Positions 53,404 to 62,493 of a DNA stretch of 64,000 bases are shown in pieces; within the stretch, counting starts at the first letter, position 1; the number at the start of each line of letters is the position of its first letter. The notes under the pieces are model-generated. The model had not been told where the DNA came from. It did no database searches and saw only the letters and a program-made list of their open reading frames with translations. The DNA comes from an uncultured Chitinophaga sp. (lineage in GTDB: Bacteria > Bacteroidota > Bacteroidia > Cytophagales > Cyclobacteriaceae), in contig CABHOK010000003.1 of assembly GCA_902168205.1 (NCBI GenBank), forward strand, positions 2,206,193 to 2,270,192. Direction: 5' to 3'. A program made the translations under genes and the position numbers.

Positions 53404-54981
53404 ATGGCTTTTTACACTGTTTTTTTTAGATTCGTTAAACAAAACTTTACCGGATTGGAACAGAAGCCCATCTCACTCGAAAGCGAGGCAGGCTTCCGTG
53501 TTCTCTTTGAGTGTGCTACCATTAGTATACTGGTTATTAACGAACAGGGAAGCATTGAGCTGGCAAACCCATGTGCGGCCGCATTGTTTGCTTATCAGCC
53601 CGCTGAATTGATCGGTCAGCCTATGGAGGTTCTTTTACCGGAGGACTTGCGTGCTCGCCACATGCATCATCGCCGGGATTATTTTGCTCGACCCAAAACA
53701 AGACCTATGGGATTGGGAATGGAACTGTATGCCCGAAAAAAAAATGGAGAGGTATTTCCGGTTGCTATCAGCCTCGGACATTATCAGCTGGAAGGAGAGA
53801 CATTGGCTGTAGCTTTTGTAACCGATATAACTGATCACATCAAAGCCAAGAAGCTGCTTGGCGAACGTGAAGCATGGTTCAGAAATATGGCCGACAATTC
53901 GCCGGTGATGATCTGGGTTTCAGGGGTAGATAAAGGTTGTACGTACTTTAATAATACATGGCTTAAATATACCGGCAGGCGAATAGAACAGGAGCTCGGT
54001 AACGGATGGGCTACTGGTGTACTCCCCGATGACCTGGAGCAATGCATCGCCACCTATAACAACGCATTTGATACACGTCAGTCATTTGTAATGGAATATC
54101 GCCTAAGACGCCATGATGGACAATTCAGGTGGATTCAGGATGTGGGAAAACCAACCTATATCGATAACGTGTTCACAGGTTTTATAGGTTCATGCTCCGA
54201 TATACACGACCAGCGCATGATGAAAGAAGAGCTTGAACGTCAAGTCAAGATGCGAACCACGGAGCTGTATCGCGCACTTGATCGTGAGAAGGAAATGAAT
54301 GAGCTCAAATCCCGGTTTGTTTCCATGGCATCACATGAGTTTAGAACACCTTTGAGCATTGTTTTGTCCAGCACTTCACTTATCGAACAATATGTAACGC
54401 TGCAACCTGACGACCGAATTCAGAAGCACCTGGCGCGTATCAAATCCTCTGTAAGTAATCTAACCAGTATTCTCAATGACTTTCTTTCGCTTGATAAACT
54501 TGAGCAAGGGAATGTTGAACTCGAAAAGGAAACAATTGATATACCGGAATTCATGGAGAGTGTAGTGGAAGATGTTCAGGCGGTGCGCAGAAACGGACAA
54601 AACGTTTCTATCTTCCATCAAGGCTATACCAATATGACGATTGACGTGAAAATGCTCCGCTATATAATGGTCAACTTAATATCCAATGCCATGAAATATT
54701 CCCCGGAGGATTCTGCGATTAAGGTAAATTCTCAAGTGGCTGAAGATGTACTTACGGTTTCAGTAGCAGACCATGGTATAGGAATTCCCGAGGCGGAGCA
54801 GAAGTATCTGTACACCAAATTTTTCAGAGCCAGAAATACCGGAAATATACAAGGGACTGGTCTGGGTTTGACGATTGTAAAGCGATATGTGGAACTAATG
54901 GGAGGTGAGGTGTCATGCATCAGTAAGCAAGGAGAAGGAACAACCTTTACAATTCAAATACCCAATGTTGCCTACCTATGA
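53404..54981 (+). CDS. PAS-PAS sensor histidine kinase
   Basis: 525 residues, no membrane segment. PAS 1 runs from FRVLFECATISILVINEQG (about 30-140) and PAS 2 from WFRNMADNSPVMIWVSGVD (about 155-275), with the PAC motif YRLRRHDGQFRWIQDVGKP. The phosphoacceptor is in VSMASHEFRTPLSIVLSS near residue 315. The ATPase has NLISNAMKYSPED, DHGIGIPEAEQ and GTGLGLTIVKRYVEL. It is a cytosolic sensor, possibly of redox or ligands through PAS. Its stop overlaps the ATG of a receiver-domain gene that is now broken. Confidence 0.93.
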   Translation: MAFYTVFFRFVKQNFTGLEQKPISLESEAGFRVLFECATISILVINEQGSIELANPCAAALFAYQPAELIGQPMEVLLPEDLRARHMHHRRDYFARPKTRPMGLGMELYARKKNGEVFPVAISLGHYQLEGETLAVAFVTDITDHIKAKKLLGEREAWFRNMADNSPVMIWVSGVDKGCTYFNNTWLKYTGRRIEQELGNGWATGVLPDDLEQCIATYNNAFDTRQSFVMEYRLRRHDGQFRWIQDVGKPTYIDNVFTGFIGSCSDIHDQRMMKEELERQVKMRTTELYRALDREKEMNELKSRFVSMASHEFRTPLSIVLSSTSLIEQYVTLQPDDRIQKHLARIKSSVSNLTSILNDFLSLDKLEQGNVELEKETIDIPEFMESVVEDVQAVRRNGQNVSIFHQGYTNMTIDVKMLRYIMVNLISNAMKYSPEDSAIKVNSQVAEDVLTVSVADHGIGIPEAEQKYLYTKFFRARNTGNIQGTGLGLTIVKRYVELMGGEVSCISKQGEGTTFTIQIPNVAYL

Positions 54982-55342
54982 AATCCGTATTGATAATTAG
55001 AACACAACCTGGAAATTCGCGAAACACCGTGGAAATCCTGGAGCTTACCGGTTCAGGGTTCTCAGTTCGGAAGATGGACATCATGGAATTGCCTTGGCAA
55101 TAGATGAAAAACCCGATGTTATACTCTGTGACATCATGATGCCTGATATAAATGGTTACCAGGTAATCAAAGAATTGAAAGACAGCCCGGTAACATCAGC
55201 TATACCGTTTATATACGTGACGGCTAGTGGCGAAAAGAGTGAAATCAAGCGGGCCGTGGACATGGGAGCTTACGGCTATATCCGAAAACCTTTCGATCCA
55301 GATAAACTTGTTCAGTTAGTTACGATATGTGTTAAAGAATAG
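54978..55342 (+). pseudogene. CheY-like response regulator partner of the PAS kinase, frameshifted
   Basis: ATG overlaps the kinase stop (ATGA). MKSVLII is followed by a garbled acidic-pocket segment in which another frame reads NLEIRE, then NTVEILELTG. A further lost base near 55050 precedes VLSSEDGHHGIALAIDEK in the frame that runs on, intact, as PDVILCDIMMPDINGYQVIK (phosphoacceptor Asp), IPFIYVTASGE and YGYIRKPFDPDKL to TAG/stop 55342. At least two single-base losses separate the pieces. A protein starting at the internal ATG 55094 would lack the acidic pocket. Confidence 0.85.
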
Positions 55343-55875
55343 TGACCATCAACTTTCGCTCACTTAGGTTGATAAAGATCACAGATACTGCAACGTAGTA
55401 AATAGCCAGGCATTACTGTTAACGATAGTACGTGTTATAGATCTACCGTTCAAACTGTCAACCGGGGGTTAGCAACGACTCAAACTGAAGTCTCTGTCCA
55501 TGAAAAAATCACTCACTGCAATCTGTCAAAATTTGTCTGCAGATGAAAACAATATACGTAAGGTTCGTGGTAGGCTTATCAATGATATGGTTATAGCCTG
55601 CATGCTGAATTACGCCAGTTGAGAAAGAATATATTTAATTGGATTGCAAGTTGATTTTTAATTCTCAATATATACTCATGAGCAATTGCCACTATAAAAT
55701 TTAACGATAGTTGTATACATCATGGGCGAGTGGTCGTGGCCGATCGTTTTATATTTGACCAAGTTGCCAAACAGAAGATTATCGATAGTACAACTTCTGA
55801 TTATTGTTTAGGTAAGTACATTGTTGCATCCCTGGTTTATCGTTTCAGTCACTATCATATAATATACGAATATAT
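55343..55875. other. degenerate spacer, possible gene traces
   Basis: No supported gene. A 40-codon frame from 55501 (MKKSLTAICQNLSADENN) and the phrase GRVVVADRFIFDQVAKQK near 55725 look protein-like but match nothing known to me. It is probably gene debris like its neighbours. Confidence 0.35.
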
Positions 55876-56299
55876 ATGGCATACAATATCCTGATAATTG
55901 AAGATAACTTGGATATGGCCGAAAATATAGCAGGCAATCTTAGAACTGGCTAAATACAAATTTATAGTGGAGCCAAATGGCAAGGTCGGTGTTGATCTTG
56001 CCCAGCGCAAACATCCGGACCAGATACTTTGTGCTGATATAGCCAATATTTGTAACGAGGCTGCACTTATAGCAGCACGTGCTAAGCAAGATAAAGTAGA
56101 GACTCAACTTTTTATAGATGCTATGGATCGGATTGTTGCCGGTCTCGAGAAAAAAAACAAAATCATCTCGGCCGAAGAAAAGAGAATCATTGCATATCAT
56201 GAGTCGGCACACGCCATTGTGAGTTGCAATGGCAATTTGATATTATGTATCCCTATAATGGATATTGCTTACATAAAAGGATACAATTTCCTCGTATAG
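55876..56299 (+). pseudogene. chimeric remnant: response-regulator receiver fused to an FtsH fragment
   Basis: ATG 55876 opens MAYNILIIEDNLDMAENIAG, a receiver N-terminus, then reaches a stop. One frame over it continues ILELAKYKFIVEPNGKVGVD and then HPDQILC, as receivers do before the phospho-Asp. Instead of D-I-M-M-P the text switches at about 56033-56041 to ADIANICNEAALIAARAKQD, FIDAMDRIVAGLEKKNKIIS and AYHESAHAIVS. This is FtsH: the end of its AAA domain and its HExxH zinc motif. FtsH similarity ends near 56222. Neither half is complete, so no function is expected. Confidence 0.82.
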
Positions 56300-57058
56300 A
56301 CGTTCTTTGTCGTTGATGAGGCTATATTTCATTTTCTTCACCGGTTCGTTCTCCGCCGGTGTACAGTTTGACGTATAAATTGCGCGGATCACGTGATCAA
56401 AAGCAATTTGATGATCATGCCATCTGCCCAGTAATTCTTGCAACTTTTCTGTAAAGTCGTTTGGCTGTCCTGACATCTTTAACGTAAGGTAATATCGTTT
56501 TAAATCTTTTCGGATCATATGTAATTCCTGCTCTCTGAAAATCTGCCGCTTCAACCGCTTGAGCAGACGTTTCTCTTCAGCGTGCTCGTATCTGAGAATT
56601 TGGTTGGACCGTAAATTCTTTATCTCCTTCTTCAAGATCTCAATGCCACGTGTTAGCTTCTTCGAGGGACCTTTGCCGATGAATGCTACATACTTCTTGA
56701 GCCTTTTTGATTTCTCTTCGTGTATCTGGTGTAAGTAGTTCGGATTAACAGAATCGCTGGTGAAATACTTGCTCACTGTATCAAACTCAATTTGACGTGT
56801 TCTCAGTCTTCCCGCCATATTGAAAAGGGTACGGAATGCCTTTAGTTTTTTGCATGACAGTTGAACACCATTGGATCGAAGCAGGCTAATCAACGCATCG
56901 ATTCGCTTCACGTTAACGCGAAGTTCGTGAACCACGTCAGCCGAACAGTTATCATCCAAATAAAAATGTCTATATACTTCGTCTAAGCATTTTTTGAACT
57001 CTTTTCTGGTCTTCTTAAGGTCTATACCATGGTTTTCGGATGCGATGACAGTTTGCAT
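56243..57058 (-). CDS. CHAD domain protein
   Basis: 271 residues. The CHAD helices show their conserved His and basic residues: VVHELRVNVKRIDALISLL near residue 44, KLKAFRTLFNMAGRLRTRQI near 92, and LQELLGRWHDHQIAFDHVI near 213. CHAD proteins bind polyphosphate through a basic groove. No fused CYTH phosphatase domain is present. The stop lies inside the tail of the chimeric pseudogene on the other strand. Confidence 0.87.
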   Translation of the reverse strand: MQTVIASENHGIDLKKTRKEFKKCLDEVYRHFYLDDNCSADVVHELRVNVKRIDALISLLRSNGVQLSCKKLKAFRTLFNMAGRLRTRQIEFDTVSKYFTSDSVNPNYLHQIHEEKSKRLKKYVAFIGKGPSKKLTRGIEILKKEIKNLRSNQILRYEHAEEKRLLKRLKRQIFREQELHMIRKDLKRYYLTLKMSGQPNDFTEKLQELLGRWHDHQIAFDHVIRAIYTSNCTPAENEPVKKMKYSLINDKERLYEEIVSFYVSNIHYRDT

Positions 57059-57318
57059 ATCTATATATTTACTCCTCTATGTAACTACACTTGGGTTCGC
57101 AGAACGCCAGTCGTTGTAGCTTTATTTTGTCCCTTGTGTATCTTCAGGAACTACTCGTCCGCCTGCGAAAACTGGTGATAGTCATTTTGTGGTTTTCATG
57201 GTTGATTTCAAAATGAAACTATACGTTTTGAAATAGAACCTCAATGACGGCCATGGTAAAAAGTAATGACAGGCATCATGATCCCCTGCGATTTAAAAGG
57301 TAGTTCCAGGTCAATACG

Positions 57319-57999
57319 TTACTTCTGAACGATCTTTCCATCTTCCATTTCAATGATACGGTGTGTGTTTGCCGCAAATTCCTGATCGTGGGTAACCACC
57401 AGGATCGTTTGTTGGCGCTCCCTGGTAAGATGCTTGAAGATTTTAAAAACAACTTCACTATTAGCCTTGTCAAGATTACCGGTTGGTTCATCGCACAAAA
57501 CTATACTTGGGCTGTTGATCAGTGCGCGCGCAATTGCGACTCGTTGTTTTTCTCCTCCCGATATAAGGTTCGCTTTTTTGTTGGCCAGCATATGAATGTC
57601 GAGTGCACGTAATTGGTCAATGGCACGTTGTCGCACTTCTTCTTCCGAATGTGCACCGAGTTTCAACCCTGGTAGCATAACATTTTCAATCACGGTGAAT
57701 TCGTGTATGAGGTAGTGGAACTGAAAGACAAATCCAATCTTTGCGTTGCGTACATAAGCAAGTTGGTTCTCGGTTTTCCCTTTCATATTTTCCTGTTCAA
57801 TGAATAACTCGCCGTCATAGTCAGTATCCATGGTGGAGAGAATGTATAACAATGTTGATTTGCCGCACCCTGATTTGCCGGTGATAGAGACAAATTCCCC
57901 TTTCTTGATAGTAAATGAAATATCTTTTAAGATGGGCAATGTTACCGGATCGTGAAAACTCTTGCTAATATGGCGGGCCTCTAAAACAACTTCATTCAT
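57319..57999 (-). CDS. ABC transporter ATP-binding protein (MacB/LolD type)
   Basis: 226 residues. Walker A is [17 protein letters not shown], the Q-loop is GFVFQFHYL, the signature is [16 protein letters not shown] (ISGGE variant), Walker B is [12 protein letters not shown], and the switch His is in LVVTHDQEF. It powers the permease encoded immediately upstream (11-base gap). Together with the adaptor gene it forms a MacAB/Lol-like export system. Confidence 0.93.
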   Translation of the reverse strand: MNEVVLEARHISKSFHDPVTLPILKDISFTIKKGEFVSITGKSGCGKSTLLYILSTMDTDYDGELFIEQENMKGKTENQLAYVRNAKIGFVFQFHYLIHEFTVIENVMLPGLKLGAHSEEEVRQRAIDQLRALDIHMLANKKANLISGGEKQRVAIARALINSPSIVLCDEPTGNLDKANSEVVFKIFKHLTRERQQTILVVTHDQEFAANTHRIIEMEDGKIVQK

Positions 58000-58009
58000 A
58001 CGCAGTTAT

Positions 58010-59269
58010 TTACTTTCCCCGAATAATTAGTACAGGATCAACTTTACTGGCTTTTCGCGATGGTGCCCAACCCGCCAGGTAAGTCGTAATCAATGAAAAT
58101 GAGATGGCTATAACATAAAATATAGGGTTGTAACTTACGGGATATGTTGTAATGGTAGGAAGTGATGCGGTGTGGAATGGAATCAAGTCGATGAGAGAAG
58201 AAAACAAAAAGCCAAATAGCAATCCGAGAGAACCGCCGAACAATCCAATACTTAAGCCTATTATGAGAAATATACTCTTAATATTAGTTCCAGAGAAACC
58301 GATCGCCTTCAGGATAGCGATAGTATCCATCTTTTCATAGATCAGCATGTTAAGTATATTGTATATTCCAAAACCCGCTACAATCAGAAGTGTGATGCCT
58401 ACAGAATATGATATCAGGCTTCGAATGAAGGAACCTGTTTCAAACTGAGCGTTGGATGTCTTGATGTCATCCGTCTTAGTTCCGAACCGCTCGGAGAATT
58501 CTTTGCTAAGAATGGCAGCGTCATCTATATTTTTTATTTGAAGCTGCAAGTCGGTGATATAGTCGTTTGGTTTGTTAAGTATTTTTCGAGCTGTTGCCAG
58601 GGACGTATAACTTTGTATTTTGTCAATATCCTGCAGACCCGATTGAAATATACCAACAAGCTTCATAACGAAATGTGTACCGCTTGCAGTTGTAACACGG
58701 ACAACATCGCCCGTTGATACCTGCAACTTGTCTGCTAGGGACTTGCCAAGAATGATGCTGTTGCCAACTGTATTCAGGTTTTCCGGTTCGCCGGAAATAA
58801 TATACTCCCGGAAGTGAAATAGATTTTGCTCTTTCTCAATATCAATTCCCTCCACCACACCAGTAATGTCAATAGGTCCATCATGGAAGAATACCTGCGC
58901 GCTAATCTTCGGTGCTATGCCTTTTATCCGGTCGTCAACTTGCAGGGCATTTTGTATCGCAATACTGTTATATATATACTGCCTGCTGGCTACAGATTTT
59001 ACTGAACGAATAAAATTATATCTTCTTTGATGTACCTTGGACAACGTTATGGGCTGATGCTGGCTGGGCATCACTTCATTGTATAAACGTATATGGGGAA
59101 TTCGGTTCAAGATCATGTTATCGAGTAACTCATTCAATCCTACCATAAAACTTAGTAAGGCAATGAACATCGTTATACTGAACGTGACACCAATAGCAGC
59201 AATAAGCGTCTGCTTCCATCGGGCGAACAGCAACTTGCCTGCAACTTTCAATATTACACCTGCTTTCAT
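58010..59269 (-). CDS. ABC transporter permease, FtsX/MacB-core type
   Basis: 419 residues. One N-terminal membrane helix (TLIAAIGVTFSITMFIALLS) precedes a large periplasmic MacB-like core (about 45-270). Three C-terminal helices follow (SYSVGITLLIVAGFGIYNIL, SIFLIIGLSIGLFGGSLGLLF, YVIAISFSLITTYLAGW). This is the LolC/LolE/MacB fold, which drives extraction of substrates from the periplasmic side. It begins two bases after the adaptor gene, so the two are tightly coupled. The cargo is unknown. Confidence 0.9.
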   Translation of the reverse strand: MKAGVILKVAGKLLFARWKQTLIAAIGVTFSITMFIALLSFMVGLNELLDNMILNRIPHIRLYNEVMPSQHQPITLSKVHQRRYNFIRSVKSVASRQYIYNSIAIQNALQVDDRIKGIAPKISAQVFFHDGPIDITGVVEGIDIEKEQNLFHFREYIISGEPENLNTVGNSIILGKSLADKLQVSTGDVVRVTTASGTHFVMKLVGIFQSGLQDIDKIQSYTSLATARKILNKPNDYITDLQLQIKNIDDAAILSKEFSERFGTKTDDIKTSNAQFETGSFIRSLISYSVGITLLIVAGFGIYNILNMLIYEKMDTIAILKAIGFSGTNIKSIFLIIGLSIGLFGGSLGLLFGFLFSSLIDLIPFHTASLPTITTYPVSYNPIFYVIAISFSLITTYLAGWAPSRKASKVDPVLIIRGK

Positions 59270-59270
59270 A

Positions 59271-60350
59271 CTACGGCTTCATAAGTATATCCTCTGCTGT
59301 GAGCCCGGAGAGAACCTCAGCCCACGTATAGTCCATGATTCCAAGCTTTACCTTTCGGCGTTCACCTGTTGAAAGAATAACGGTGGAATCTTTGGCAACG
59401 AAATGTCTTGGTATCGTTAAGACGTTATCACTTGTTCTGATAACTATATTTGCCTCGACTGTTAAATTTGGATATAGAACACGCGGAGAAGTGATAAAGA
59501 CAGCTTTCACTGTAAACGACCGCGAGTCTTCATTCATCAAGGGTTCGATATCGGTAATTCGGCCTTCAAAAACCTCACCTTTGTGGCTGTCCATCGTAAC
59601 AAATACAGCTTGCCCGGGTTGTATTCTTGTAATATCATATTCGTCAATCTTTAATTCTGTTATGAAGTCTTGCCGGTCTCCGACGATGGCCAAGGGGCTT
59701 GCCGTGGTAACGTATTCACCCGGTTCTTTCAAAATTTTATATACTTTTCCGCTACGTTTTGCACGGATAATATAGTCTTCCGCTTGGGTACTGGTAATCT
59801 TAAGATTATTAACAGACTGATTGAAAGCAAATTTCAATTGCCGGTGTAGCTCCCTATAATCAAGTTGTGCCTGTATATAATTTGTTTTAGAAATCTCGGC
59901 CGCCAACGATCGCTGTTCGAGCTCCACCTTGGTGCCTATATGCTGTGACCATAGATTTCGTTGCCGCTCCAGAAGTATCGAGTCGTTGATTCTCTTCGTA
60001 AATGCCAGATCGACCGCCATAAGTGCTTCCCTTAATTTACTTTGATTCTTTTTCAAGTCAGCCTGGTGTTTTGCCAATTCTGCATTTTTTACATGGAGCA
60101 GAGCCGCTTCATTTTGTAGGTACATCAGGGCATCGCCTTTTTTTAAAGTATCACCTTCCTTTACAAGTATGTCGGTGATAATGCCATTAGCCGTGCTATA
60201 TACCTGGTATTGATCTTTACTCTTTACAATACCAGATCCATACACTGACTCTGTTATGTTTTGTATAACAGGCCGAATTTTTTCGGTACGAGAAAGACAG
60301 CCGACAGTAATGAACGTTATGCAAGACAGTATATATAGTTTTAGAATCAT
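59271..60350 (-). CDS. membrane-fusion (HlyD/MacA-like) adaptor lipoprotein
   Basis: 359 residues with a lipoprotein leader ending TVGC (Cys18). A biotinyl-lipoyl-like half (GIITDILVKEGDTLKKGDAL) and a coiled-coil hairpin (about 75-165) are followed by the second half (SGKVYKILKEPGEYVTTASP) and a beta-barrel domain (LKIDEYDITRIQPGQAVFVT). It bridges the inner-membrane transporter to the outer membrane. It lies first in the adaptor-permease-ATPase operon, 27 bases after the DUF4136 gene. Confidence 0.9.
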   Translation of the reverse strand: MILKLYILSCITFITVGCLSRTEKIRPVIQNITESVYGSGIVKSKDQYQVYSTANGIITDILVKEGDTLKKGDALMYLQNEAALLHVKNAELAKHQADLKKNQSKLREALMAVDLAFTKRINDSILLERQRNLWSQHIGTKVELEQRSLAAEISKTNYIQAQLDYRELHRQLKFAFNQSVNNLKITSTQAEDYIIRAKRSGKVYKILKEPGEYVTTASPLAIVGDRQDFITELKIDEYDITRIQPGQAVFVTMDSHKGEVFEGRITDIEPLMNEDSRSFTVKAVFITSPRVLYPNLTVEANIVIRTSDNVLTIPRHFVAKDSTVILSTGERRKVKLGIMDYTWAEVLSGLTAEDILMKP

Positions 60351-60377
60351 GCGAATGACGCCAAAGGAAGCCCTTGT

Positions 60378-60923
60378 TTATCTTAGTTTTTTGTGAACAT
60401 CGTTGTGGTGTTCTCCGGATGCCTGAGGAAGGTCTTTCATCACTTTACCGACCTGTCGCTGTAATGTTTTGGAATGTACCTTCTTGAAGAAAGCCTGGGC
60501 TCTGCTGCGCCAAACATGGTGCCCGGTTTGCGAGTCAACCAAGTCCAGAATCCAGGTTCCATCAGCGTACATTTGACCGTCCTCATCAGAGCGAATCCAC
60601 ACCGATGTACGCTCATAGTCGTATGTCGATGTAATAACCATATCCTTGTCATCTACAATTACATGATAATGCAGTTCCAATGTCGCACAGGTGTCGGAAA
60701 GTATATACCCTTTTTTTAACATGACGCGATTGACTGCCGCTTTGATTTGCTCATCGCCAGGAAAATTATCGCGGATGGCAACTGAAAGCTCCGGGGCAGG
60801 GGGCGCTGTGCACCACGAATAACTGGTATAGTGTGTCGAACCAAAATCTATATCGCGATCTACCCGAACGTGCGTGTAGGGTGAGCAACCGATAAGTATC
60901 AGAAACAGCAGTGAACATTTCAT
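60378..60923 (-). CDS. DUF4136 lipoprotein
   Basis: 181 residues from ATG 60923, chosen because MKCSLLFLILIGCSPY is a clean lipoprotein leader (Cys13). The family core is VDRDIDFGSTHYTSYSWCTA and LKKGYILSDTCATLELHYHV, with the strand DGTWILDLVDSQTGHHVWRS near the end. DUF4136 proteins are outer-membrane or periplasmic lipoproteins of unknown role. Here it heads the exporter operon. Confidence 0.85.
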   Translation of the reverse strand: MKCSLLFLILIGCSPYTHVRVDRDIDFGSTHYTSYSWCTAPPAPELSVAIRDNFPGDEQIKAAVNRVMLKKGYILSDTCATLELHYHVIVDDKDMVITSTYDYERTSVWIRSDEDGQMYADGTWILDLVDSQTGHHVWRSRAQAFFKKVHSKTLQRQVGKVMKDLPQASGEHHNDVHKKLR

Positions 60924-61127
60924 CTTGCTATTGTTTTCTGGAAGATACAGGACGCTCATATACCAATCGCTGACGAAAGGCACTATTTAAGGTGACAATA
61001 ATCATGTGCGCTGCTTCATCCTTAGTCGCGTGCGGAAGGAACGGTTATCGATGATATATTCTTGTTTCTTGTGCGCAGGATAAAAAATGAAAAGTCTACG
61101 TTGCTGGTTGTGTTAACTCGCGCACGA

Positions 61128-61650
61128 TCAATTTGCGCAATCTTCACTGTTGGGATCGTAAGACGAAATTTTTGATTTTTCTAAGACAATGTCGGTAACA
61201 AGTCTTGCAAGATCCGCCGACAGTCCGACATAGTGGGGATGGTCGGAGTTTATTGCAGATTGCGGCATGGACATGAAGGCTACCGATCGTGGCAGCTGAA
61301 TGAATACCTTACCGCTTACCCGATGAATATGTTCCACTCCTTTGGTTCCATCTGTACCGTGCTAGCCCGCCCTGTATGGTCAATTCAACATCCTTTGGTA
61401 TAACGTATATATGTGCAGGTTCAATGCGCTCCCCTTGATGAATGATGCTCACCGGAAGTGCACAGTCTCTGCCCCAGGATGATATGTAAATTCGTGGGGT
61501 GATAGCGCCAAAGATGTGTTACGACTACAAAGGCTGCGCGTAAGTTGGGTGGAATATTTTTCACGAATTCGATAAGTGCACTCTGTCCGCCGGCGGAAGC
61601 GCCAGTGCTGCCATACAGCAGGTTTTTTCCACAACAAATACTTTATAAAT
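61128..61650 (-). pseudogene. CheB-type methylesterase remnant
   Basis: On the minus strand, near 61640-61430, one frame reads YGSTGASAGGQSALIEFV then NIPPNLRAAFVVVTHL: the start of a CheB methylesterase domain with its GASAGG nucleophile loop. A shift near 61465 moves to PVSIIHQGERIEPAHIYVIP then KDVELTIQGG, where CheB has its EPGHVYVAPP segment. Another shift leads to a last frame (61337-61128). The conserved C-terminal catalytic Asp region is not recognisable. As read it is inactive. It lies between the exporter operon and a CheY-like gene. Confidence 0.75.
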
Positions 61651-61775
61651 GCCAAGTATAAAGTTGAAGGCTGATAACGCAAGCGGATCAGTAATAAATG
61701 GATTGAAAAAACCGTAGGCATACCGTTGTACGTATATACGCAATTGGTATTACGTCTTGTGGCACATTTGCTTGC

Positions 61776-62162
61776 CTAGATATTCAATATAGATTTTAAA
61801 TTTTCCGTTGATATAGGTTTGTTAATGTAGTACTCTATGTGATAGGATTGCGCACGCGCCTTATCTAATGGATTGTTTGATGTTGTTAATATAACTATTT
61901 TGATTCCGGCTGTTTGAGCATTGGATAGCTTTTGGTATTCGGCTAAAAAAGACATGCCATCCATTACCGGCATATTGATATCAAGGAAAATGTGTGTGGG
62001 TATTTTTACTTGTCCCATAAAAGAATTATTCAAAAGGTCAATCGCTTCTTTTCCGTTGAAGACGCTAAACACTTCCGATGAAGGATCGATTCGTTTGATG
62101 TGGCTTTCCGCTATGAAATTGAAAACGGGCTCGTCATCTACAAGTAGAACTATATTTGACAT
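61776..62162 (-). CDS. CheY-like response regulator
   Basis: 128 residues, receiver domain only, intact. IVLLVDDEPVFNFIAESHIK has the acidic pair, HIFLDINMPVMDG the phosphoacceptor Asp near residue 61, VILTTS the switch Thr, and YYINKPIS the Lys. It lies upstream of the CheB-like remnant on the same strand. The partner kinase is not in the window. Confidence 0.92.
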   Translation of the reverse strand: MSNIVLLVDDEPVFNFIAESHIKRIDPSSEVFSVFNGKEAIDLLNNSFMGQVKIPTHIFLDINMPVMDGMSFLAEYQKLSNAQTAGIKIVILTTSNNPLDKARAQSYHIEYYINKPISTENLKSILNI

Positions 62163-62493
62163 CTTACAAGATACTAAACTTTATCTTCACAACGCTCGCG
62201 TGTAGTCAATCCGTTAAGCTCGCACGCTATCGGTTACCCGGAGCACTATGCGAGTTATTGTACAGCCAGAATGGTAATGATGAGTATTGTTTTTTTTTGC
62301 TGCTATACACAATCTAATACATCACATATTGTCGCAAGGACAACGTCACCGATACTCAACCGCGTGCTTTGCTGTATGGTCGGAGAAAGCGGCAACGTTG
62401 TACAATGCTTCAAATGGCTGTGTAGCCTCCTGTCACGTGAGTTTGCGAAAATAAAGAACACTGGAATTAACCCTGTCTGCGAACTTTTTACGG
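62163..62493. other. spacer, nothing identified
   Basis: Between two minus-strand genes. A 93-codon plus-strand frame (62271-62552) overlaps the next gene and has no protein-like features. It contains a T10-type run near 62289. Confidence 0.4.
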
